Below are positions 44,324-50,152 of a stretch of DNA of 50,152 nucleotides, piece after piece (the first letter of the stretch is position 1; each line of letters opens with the position of its first letter). The stretch is from Spirochaetaceae bacterium (GTDB lineage Bacteria; Spirochaetota; Spirochaetia; SZUA-6; Bin103), in assembly GCA_028820215.1 (NCBI GenBank), contig JAPPKD010000295.1, positions 1 to 50,152 on the forward strand, written 5' to 3'. The notes under the pieces are model-generated. The model was not told the DNA's origin. It saw nothing but the letters and a program-made list of their open reading frames with translations, and did no database searches. The translations under genes and the position numbers were made by a program.

Positions 44324-45269
44324 GGGCGTGGGAAACGTCTTCCTGGAGCAGGTGCCGGTACCCGAGCCGGGACCGGAGGAGGTGCTGACGCGGACCCGCG
44401 TCAGCCTGATCAGCCGCGGCTCGGAGCTGTGGCGACGCTACGTGATGGAGGGGCCGGTGAGCCCGAGCTCCATGGGGTACTCCACCACCGGGATCGTCGA
44501 GGCGGCCGGTGACAGCGTAAGGGGCTTCGCAACCGGGGACCGGGTCGTGGCCACCGCCCCGCACGCCGAGTACTCGCTGTGCTCGCTGGCAGCCGATGCG
44601 CGCGCCGACCGCCTGCACCGGCTGCATCCGGAGCTCTCCTTCGAGCAGGGGACGTTCCATCCGCTCGCCAGCAGCGGCGCCGGGTGGGCGCAGGCGCTCG
44701 AGATCACCGCGGACGACCGCGTCGCCGTGCTCGGCCAGGGTCTGGTGGGCAGCCTGGTCATGCAGTTCGCCCGGCGCTTCCGGCCGGCCCAGCTCATCGC
44801 CGTCGATACGCTGGAGATCCGCTGCCGGATCGCCCGCGAGGTAGGTGCGCCCGAGGTCGTGCACGCGGGCGAGGAGGATCCGGTGGAGGCGGTGCGGCGG
44901 CTCACCGGCGGCGAGGGGGCGAGCATCGTCGTCGACTGCGTCGGCGGCCCGCCCGGCATCGCCTCCTTCGAGCAGGCGCAGAAGATGCTCGCCCCCGGAG
45001 GGCTCATCCAGGTGAACGCCAAGTACCAGAACGCGCCGCTGCCGCTCGACGTCGACAGCTTCCAGGGCAAGCGCGTGCTGGTCAGCTTTCCGCCGACCGC
45101 CGACCGCGCCGCGATGGCCAGCACCGCGATGGCGGCCATGGCCGCGGGCGAGGTGCAGGTGGAGCCGCTGGTCACCCACCGCTTGCCCGGCAGGGAGTTG
45201 AAGGCCGGCTACGACCTGCTCTACGAACACCCGGAGCAGGCGCTGGGCGTCCTGTTCTCCTGGGAGTGA
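44289..45269 (+). CDS. MDR-superfamily dehydrogenase without the catalytic zinc motif
   Basis: A 326-residue medium-chain dehydrogenase/reductase. GGAGGG precedes ATG 44289. The GroES-like N-terminal domain includes VSLISRGSELWRRYV and GYSTTGIVEAAGDSV; the canonical GHE zinc signature and the cysteine lobe are missing. The Rossmann motif VAVLGQGLVGSLVMQFAR (about 137-154) and AVDTLEIRCRIAREVGA bind NAD(P). The SRGSE-type family includes zinc-independent reductases such as those related to BchC. It overlaps the exporter ATPase, so it may modify the exported molecule or be coupled only for expression. Substrate unknown. Confidence 0.85.
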   Translation: MAETMWRAAKGEGVGNVFLEQVPVPEPGPEEVLTRTRVSLISRGSELWRRYVMEGPVSPSSMGYSTTGIVEAAGDSVRGFATGDRVVATAPHAEYSLCSLAADARADRLHRLHPELSFEQGTFHPLASSGAGWAQALEITADDRVAVLGQGLVGSLVMQFARRFRPAQLIAVDTLEIRCRIAREVGAPEVVHAGEEDPVEAVRRLTGGEGASIVVDCVGGPPGIASFEQAQKMLAPGGLIQVNAKYQNAPLPLDVDSFQGKRVLVSFPPTADRAAMASTAMAAMAAGEVQVEPLVTHRLPGRELKAGYDLLYEHPEQALGVLFSWE

Positions 45270-45290
45270 CCGCTCCGAATTGCCGGCCGC

Positions 45291-45311
45291 TTGCGATGCA
45301 TGCAATCGATG
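45291..45311. promoter_or_regulatory. Operator-like palindromic region before the rhamnose-type importer
   Basis: TTGC (45291-45294) and GCAA (45302-45305) flank GATGCAT, giving a short quasi-palindrome, and CGATGC recurs at 45294-45299 and 45307-45312. It lies about 105-125 bp before the importer's first gene. Shape and place suit a LacI- or DeoR-type operator, but no regulator is encoded here. Weak evidence. Confidence 0.25.
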
Positions 45312-45415
45312 CCTACTCGCGCGACGGCCACTTCGACCACCTGCCTCAACTCCCGCGGGTCGCGTAGGCGGCCGGCCGGGAGCGGGGCTATGCTCCTGGT
45401 CGTGAGCCCAGCCCG

Positions 45416-46960
45416 ATGACGAAGGGAGCCGGCGGCGCGCCGGTGCTGGAGGTGCACAACCTCTCCAAGCGCTTCGACATGACGCAGGCTCTCGCCGACG
45501 TGTCCCTGTCGCTGCACGCGGGCGAGATCCACGCGCTGGTCGGGGAGAACGGCGCCGGCAAGTCGACGCTGATCAAGATACTGACCGGCGTCGTTCAGAG
45601 CGACGCGGGGGAGGTCTTCGTCGAGGGGAAGGCGGTCCACCTGCACAACGCCCAGGAGGCGCAGGCGGCCGGGCTGGCCGCGGTGTACCAGGAGCCGCTG
45701 CTGTTCCCGGACCTGGACGTGGCCGAGAACATCTTCATCACCCACCGCGAGCAGGGACTGCTGACCAACTGGCGGCGGATGTACGCGGAGGCCGAGGAGA
45801 TCCTGGCGAGCCTGGGCGTCCGGCTCGACGTGCGTGCCCCTGCCCGAGGACTCACCCTGGCCGCGCAGCAGGCGGTGGAGATTGCCAAGGCGATCTCGCT
45901 CGAGGTGAAGGTCCTGATCATGGACGAGCCCACCGCGTCGCTCTCCGAGCACGAGGTCGGCCAGCTCTTCCGGGCGGCCCGCCAGTTGCGCGACCGGGGC
46001 GTCACCGTGCTGTTCATCACCCACCGGCTGGAGGAGGTGTTCCAGATCGCGGACCGGATCGCCGTGCTGCGCGACGGCGAGCACGTCTCCACCCGCCTGG
46101 CGCCGGAGGTGACGCGCGAGCTCCTCATCCGCGACATGGTGGGGCGGGAGGTGGACCAGTTCTATGGGGTCGGACACGAGCGGACCGTCGGCGAGCGGGT
46201 GTGCCGCGTGCGCGGCCTGGGCCGGGAGGGGGTGTTCTCCGGGATCGACTTCGACCTGCACTCAGGCGAGGTGCTGGGCTTCGCCGGACTGGTGGGGTCG
46301 CGCCGGACGGACGTGGGCCTGGCGCTGTTCGGCATGCAGCCGGCCGACCACGGCACCATCGAGATCGAAGGCCGCGAACGGCGCATCGCCTCGCCGCGGG
46401 CGGCCCAGCAGGCCGGCGTGGCCTACATGACCGAGGACCGCCGCAAGTTCGGGCTGGCCATGCCGCTGTCGATCACGGCCAACATCACGCTGCCGGTGCT
46501 GCGCCGCTACCTGTCGCGGTTCGGCCTCATCCGCCGCGCCGCCGAAGAGGAGGCGGCGGAAGGATTCATGCAGCGCCTGCAGATCAAGGCGCCGTCCACC
46601 ATGCACGTGGTCGCCAAGCTGTCCGGCGGCAACCAGCAGAAGGTCATGTTCGGCAAGTGGCTGAACACCCGGCCGCGGATCCTGGTCCTGGACGAGCCGA
46701 CCCGCGGGATCGACGTCGGCGCCAAGGCCGAGGTGCACGCCATGGTGCGGGAGCTGGCCGAGCAGGGGATGGCCATCCTCTTCATCTCCTCCGACCTGCC
46801 GGAGGTGCTGGCGATGAGCGACCGCATCCTGGTCATGCGCGAGGGGCGGCAGATGGGCATCCTGGAGCGGGAGGAAGCCACCCAGGAGGCGGTCATGTCC
46901 CTGGCGACCGGGGAACGGGAACGGACGGCGGACGCCGCCGCGGGGGGCGTGAAGCCGTGA
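45416..46960 (+). CDS. rhaT: Sugar ABC importer ATPase, two-domain RbsA/RhaT type
   Basis: A 514-residue fusion of two nucleotide-binding domains as in ribose, galactose, AI-2 and rhamnose importers. NBD1 has GENGAGKST (43-51) and [12 protein letters not shown], with a weak signature. NBD2 has the usual degenerate P-loop ([11 protein letters not shown]), then [14 protein letters not shown] and [14 protein letters not shown]. Energises the two permeases that follow. The stop overlaps the next start (GTGA). The rhamnose assignment comes from the binding protein at the end of the operon, not from this gene. Confidence 0.9.
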   Translation: MTKGAGGAPVLEVHNLSKRFDMTQALADVSLSLHAGEIHALVGENGAGKSTLIKILTGVVQSDAGEVFVEGKAVHLHNAQEAQAAGLAAVYQEPLLFPDLDVAENIFITHREQGLLTNWRRMYAEAEEILASLGVRLDVRAPARGLTLAAQQAVEIAKAISLEVKVLIMDEPTASLSEHEVGQLFRAARQLRDRGVTVLFITHRLEEVFQIADRIAVLRDGEHVSTRLAPEVTRELLIRDMVGREVDQFYGVGHERTVGERVCRVRGLGREGVFSGIDFDLHSGEVLGFAGLVGSRRTDVGLALFGMQPADHGTIEIEGRERRIASPRAAQQAGVAYMTEDRRKFGLAMPLSITANITLPVLRRYLSRFGLIRRAAEEEAAEGFMQRLQIKAPSTMHVVAKLSGGNQQKVMFGKWLNTRPRILVLDEPTRGIDVGAKAEVHAMVRELAEQGMAILFISSDLPEVLAMSDRILVMREGRQMGILEREEATQEAVMSLATGERERTADAAAGGVKP

Positions 46961-47946
46961 GACTCCGCGCCGGCCGCCTGCGCGCCGAGACCCGGCGCGA
47001 GGGCGTGCTGGTACTGCTCATCGTGATCGTGCTGGTCGGCTTCTCCGTGATCATCCAGAACTACCTGAGCGCGCGCCTGTTCAACCGGGTGTCGGCGAGC
47101 GTCACGATCCTGGCGATCCTCGCCATCGGCCAGACGCTGGTGGTGCTGACCCGCAACATCGACCTCTCCGTCGGCTCCGTCGTCGGCTTCACCGCCTATT
47201 TCGTGGGCCAGCAACTCTCGCTCGCCAACGACATCCCCCCGCTGGTGGCGGTGGCGATGTGCGTCGGCATCGGGGCCGCGCTCGGCGCCTGCAACGGCGC
47301 CATCGTCGCCTGGTGCCGGGTGCCTGCCATCATCGTCACGCTCGGCACCCTCGCCCTCTTCCGCACCGTGCTGGTCGAGTTTTCCGACGCCCAGACCATC
47401 CTTACCGTCAACCTGCCGCAGTGGCTGGTCGATCTGCCCCGCCTCAACGTGGTCAGCTTCGGACGCCTGCACCTGCGGGTGGTCGTGGTCGTCATGCTGG
47501 GGGTGGCGGTGTTGTTCCAGCTCCTGCTCAAGTACTCGGCGTTCGGCCGCAGGCTGTACGCCATCGGCTCGAACCCGGAGGCCGCCCACCACGCCGGATT
47601 CCCCACCCGCGGGCTGGTGTTCACCGCCTTCACGCTATGCGGGGCGCTGGCCGGGCTGGCCGGATTCCTGTTCCTGGCCCGCTTCGGCAACATCACCGTG
47701 GTCGCCGGCCTCGGTCTGGAGCTCAAGTCGGTGGCCGCGGTGGTGGTGGGCGGCGTCAACATCTTCGGCGGCGCCGGCAGCGTGCTCGGCGCCGTGCTGG
47801 GAGCGATCCTGATCGACCTGCTGGAGAACAGCCTGATCCGCTCGCTGCAGGTGAGCGAGTTCCTGCGCGACGCGCTGCTCGGCCTGCTGATCCTGGTCTC
47901 GGTGGCCGTCGACAGCCTGCTCATGAAGCGGAGGCGCAGCTCGTGA
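46957..47946 (+). CDS. rhaP: Sugar ABC importer permease, RbsC/RhaP type
   Basis: A 329-residue membrane protein of the ribose-importer permease family: a first helix ([19 protein letters not shown]), the [21 protein letters not shown] motif near 68-88 split over two helices, [17 protein letters not shown] and the late [22 protein letters not shown] 46957 overlaps the ATPase stop. Forms the translocation pore with the second permease. Confidence 0.92.
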   Translation: MRLRAGRLRAETRREGVLVLLIVIVLVGFSVIIQNYLSARLFNRVSASVTILAILAIGQTLVVLTRNIDLSVGSVVGFTAYFVGQQLSLANDIPPLVAVAMCVGIGAALGACNGAIVAWCRVPAIIVTLGTLALFRTVLVEFSDAQTILTVNLPQWLVDLPRLNVVSFGRLHLRVVVVVMLGVAVLFQLLLKYSAFGRRLYAIGSNPEAAHHAGFPTRGLVFTAFTLCGALAGLAGFLFLARFGNITVVAGLGLELKSVAAVVVGGVNIFGGAGSVLGAVLGAILIDLLENSLIRSLQVSEFLRDALLGLLILVSVAVDSLLMKRRRSS

Positions 47947-48956
47947 GCGGCGGCGGCCCCGTGGGAGTGGCGGCCGCGATCGGCGCCCGCTTCAAGACCT
48001 GGGAGGGATTCCTGGCCGGGCTGCTGCTCGGCATCGTCGCGATGAACGCCCTCACCTCCCCGTCCTTCCTCACCATGGGCAATCAGATCAACCTGTTCGC
48101 CCTCTCGATCGAGAAGGTGATCGTCGTCCTCATCATGGCCTTCATCATCCTCAACGGGGAGATCGACCTGTCGGTCGCGTCGATGATGGGGCTGTCCGCC
48201 TGCGCCCTCGGCTGGCTGATCCAGCAGGGCGTCCCCATGCCGGCGGCTCTGACCATCTGCCTCCTGATCGGGATCGCCGGCGGCGCGTTCAACGGGTTCT
48301 GGATCACCGTGGTGCGCCTGCCGTCCCTGGTGGTGACCCTGGCGATGCTGATCGGCTTCCGGGGTTTGGCCCGCGTGCTGGTCGAGGACCGCTCCATCAA
48401 GGAGTTTCCGGCGTGGTTCGAGGCGCTCGGCCAGCAGCCGCTGCTCGGCCCGTTCCCGCTCTCGATGCTCGTTTTCTTCGCGCTCATGGTGGTCGCGGTG
48501 GTGGTCCTGCGGTATAGCGGGTTCGGCCGGCAGGTGCAGGTCATCGGCATCAACCAGGAGGTGGCCCGCTACTCCGGCATCAACGTCGCGCGGGTCAAGA
48601 TGCTGCTGTTCACGACCTCCGGGTTGCTCTCCGCGCTGGCGGGGATCCTGTTCGCGGCGCGCCTCGGCACCGTGCGCGGGGACATGGGGCTGGGCTTCGA
48701 GCTCGACATCATCACCATCGTGCTGCTGGGCGGAGTGAGCATCTTCGGCGGCGCCGGGTCCATCTACGGCGTGCTGCTGTCGATCCTGATCGTGCTCTAC
48801 CTGCGCAACGGGATGTCGCTCAGCAACATCACCGGGCACCTGCAGGCCGGCGTCATCGGCATCCTCCTCATCCTGTCCGCGATGATCCCGAACGTGCGCA
48901 GCTTCCTGGCCCGCGTCGCCGGCGCCCGCCCGCAGGTCCGGGACGTTCAATCTTGA
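47943..48956 (+). CDS. rhaQ: Sugar ABC importer permease, RbsC/RhaQ type
   Basis: A 337-residue second permease of the same family with [35 protein letters not shown] core (quoted in part only for family recognition: [13 protein letters not shown]), [16 protein letters not shown] and [21 protein letters not shown] 47943 overlaps the first permease stop (GTGA). Related to but distinct from the first permease, so the pore is probably heterodimeric. Confidence 0.92.
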   Translation: MSGGGPVGVAAAIGARFKTWEGFLAGLLLGIVAMNALTSPSFLTMGNQINLFALSIEKVIVVLIMAFIILNGEIDLSVASMMGLSACALGWLIQQGVPMPAALTICLLIGIAGGAFNGFWITVVRLPSLVVTLAMLIGFRGLARVLVEDRSIKEFPAWFEALGQQPLLGPFPLSMLVFFALMVVAVVVLRYSGFGRQVQVIGINQEVARYSGINVARVKMLLFTTSGLLSALAGILFAARLGTVRGDMGLGFELDIITIVLLGGVSIFGGAGSIYGVLLSILIVLYLRNGMSLSNITGHLQAGVIGILLILSAMIPNVRSFLARVAGARPQVRDVQS

Positions 48957-48989
48957 CTTCCTGATCGGAGCCGTACGAGGCTCCGCGCC

Positions 48990-50030
48990 ATGAAAATCAC
49001 ACGACTGATTACCGCATCGGCCCTCGCCCTGATCCTGGGTGCGGGGGCCGCCCAGGCTCAGGTCATGGCCACCAAGGGCATGGAGGCCGACCTGGTCCTG
49101 ATGCCGAAGTTCATCGGCATCCTGGTGTTCGACCAGGCGCACGACGGCGCGCGCGAGGCGCACGAGGAGCTCGGCAACCCGGGCACGCTGGAGTTCATCG
49201 GCCCGACCCCGGAGAACAGCGTCGCAGGCCAGATCGAGATCGTGACCACCGCCACCACGCAGGGGCAGGACGGCATCATGATCTCCAACAACGCCGGCGA
49301 CCAGATCGCCCCCGCCGCCGTCGCGGCCCGCGAAGCGGGGCTGACGGTGGTGACCTGGGACTCGCAGATCCCGTCGGCGGAAGGCGAGCAGGTATTCGTG
49401 GCCCAGGTCGACTTCGACGAGACCGGCGTGGTGATGGCCGACATGGCGCTCAACATCCTCGGCGAAGACGGCGGCGACTTCGCCGTGCTGTCGGCAACCC
49501 CGGATGCCGCCAACCAGAACTCCTGGATCGCCGCCATGCAGAACGCCCTTGAGGACGACAAGTACGCGGCCCTCAACCTCGTGGACATCGTCTACGGCGA
49601 CGACCAGTCGGAGAAGAGCTACAACCAGGCGCTGGCGCTCATCGACAAGTACCCGGACCTGAAGCTGCTCATGGCGCCGACCACGGTCGGCATCGCCGCC
49701 GCCTCGAAGGCGCTGCAGGACGAGGACCTCTGCGACGAGATCAAGGTGAGCGGCCTGGGCCTGCCGGCGGAGATGGTGACCTTCACGCTGAACGGCTGCG
49801 CGCCGGAGTTCGCGCTCTGGAGCTTCGTCGACCTTGGCTACCTGACCTACTACGTGACCTACCTGATCGCCACTGGGCAGTTGGAGGCCGCCGAGGGCGA
49901 GTCCTTCGAGGCCGGCCGCATGGGCACGTACACGATCCACAAGGATCCCACCAGGGACCAGGGCCTGCGCGTCCTGATGGGACCGTTCACGGTCTACGAC
50001 AAGGACAACGTGGAGGCCGCCTCCCGCTGA
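48990..50030 (+). CDS. rhaS: Rhamnose-type sugar-binding protein
   Basis: A 346-residue periplasmic binding protein (Peripla_BP_4). The signal peptide [19 protein letters not shown] ends near AQA-Q; no lipobox. The mature part carries the segments characteristic of Rha[50 protein letters not shown] and [10 protein letters not shown]. LsrB-type AI-2 binding proteins share the operon layout and fold, so AI-2 or another deoxy sugar is an alternative. It ends 37 bp before a strong terminator. Sugar specificity is inferred from motif similarity only. Confidence 0.85.
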   Translation: MKITRLITASALALILGAGAAQAQVMATKGMEADLVLMPKFIGILVFDQAHDGAREAHEELGNPGTLEFIGPTPENSVAGQIEIVTTATTQGQDGIMISNNAGDQIAPAAVAAREAGLTVVTWDSQIPSAEGEQVFVAQVDFDETGVVMADMALNILGEDGGDFAVLSATPDAANQNSWIAAMQNALEDDKYAALNLVDIVYGDDQSEKSYNQALALIDKYPDLKLLMAPTTVGIAAASKALQDEDLCDEIKVSGLGLPAEMVTFTLNGCAPEFALWSFVDLGYLTYYVTYLIATGQLEAAEGESFEAGRMGTYTIHKDPTRDQGLRVLMGPFTVYDKDNVEAASR

Positions 50031-50066
50031 CCCGTTGCCGATCGCGCCGCGCTGAGCGCGCTATGG

Positions 50067-50100
50067 ACGCCCCACCCCTCACCGGGTGGGGCGTTTCTTT
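50067..50100 (+). terminator. Intrinsic terminator of the rhamnose-type importer operon
   Basis: Left arm 50067-50077 (ACGCCCCACCC) and right arm 50084-50094 (GGGTGGGGCGT) pair over 11 bp around the six-base loop CTCACC. The T-rich tail TTTCTTT (50094-50100) follows. The clearest terminator in the window. Confidence 0.9.
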
Positions 50101-50137
50101 GCTGCGCCCGGCATGGGCTTTCGCCAGGAGGTGCGGA

Positions 50138-50152
50138 GTGCGCCGAGCAAAC
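50138..50152 (+). CDS. First codons of a gene entering at the right edge
   Basis: AGGAGGT (50126-50132) is followed after five bases by GTG 50138 and the open codons for MRRAN up to the window end. Good ribosome-site spacing just after a terminator suggests a real gene start. Nothing can be said of its product. Confidence 0.45.

Noticed and set aside
46279..46330. Degenerate second P-loop of the importer ATPase as a sign of a broken gene
   Set aside because: A degenerate second Walker A is normal in RbsA/RhaT-type ATPases.

Overview
The window is very G+C-rich, tightly packed bacterial DNA. Genes commonly overlap by 4 bp (ATGA or GTGA), GTG starts are frequent, and no gene-free stretch exceeds about 200 bp. 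I see no rRNA, tRNA, CRISPR array or insertion sequence. The best guess for the host is an uncultured, high-GC member of the Spirochaetota (confidence about 0.6). The reasons are a mevalonate gene block in nearly the same order as the Borrelia block (HMG-CoA synthase, HMG-CoA reductase, mvaD, phosphomevalonate kinase), a Borrelia-like phosphomevalonate kinase N-terminus, and AAA-ATPase/PD-(D/E)XK proteins of types common in spirochaetes. Other high-GC bacteria cannot be excluded without a phylogeny.

Layout. 1-5627 (minus strand): miaB, then mevalonate genes mvaS, mvaA, mvaD and a left-truncated mvaK2. The mvaA frame has no stop codon and stays open through mvaD into mvaK2. 5680-9532: a DUF4143-type ATPase, a serine hydrolase, a HicAB toxin-antitoxin pair and a small FAD/NAD(P)H reductase. 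9548-13955 (minus): queG-mnmE-mnmG, a 4-bp-overlapped tRNA-modification operon. 14080-16911: small genes, including a possible Fe-S protein, a cupin, an orphan ribbon-helix-helix antitoxin, a Uma2-type nuclease, an A-type Fe-S carrier and an unknown ORF. 16874-29107: a two-sided N-glycoside/nucleoside cluster. The minus arm has a nucleoside hydrolase, a CUT1-type ABC importer without its ATPase, and two tandem ADP-ribosylglycohydrolase-like proteins with lectin-like C-termini. The plus arm has a MAK32-like PfkB protein, a SIS isomerase-like protein, YjbQ and a nucleoside phosphorylase. 29127-33339: lipA and dus start divergently on overlapping start codons; then come a Mn-type superoxide dismutase, thioredoxin reductase and an unknown ORF. 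33387-38982: a DUF1703-type AAA-ATPase/nuclease and a HyuA/HyuB hydantoinase/5-oxoprolinase pair. 39078-45269: an ABC-F ATPase, a membrane-anchored coiled-coil protein, an ABC-2 exporter (two permeases plus ATPase) and a zinc-lacking MDR dehydrogenase. 45416-50100: a rhamnose-type ABC importer (ATPase, two permeases, binding protein) closed by a clear intrinsic terminator. After it the first codons of another gene enter the right edge.

How the parts fit. The mevalonate genes supply isoprenoid precursors, and MiaB uses dimethylallyl-modified tRNA, so its coupling to mvaS is sensible. The 16.9-29.1 kb cluster reads as a scavenging pathway: an imported N-glycoside is hydrolysed or phosphorolysed, and the released sugar is handled by the kinase-like and isomerase-like proteins. 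The actual substrate cannot be read from sequence.
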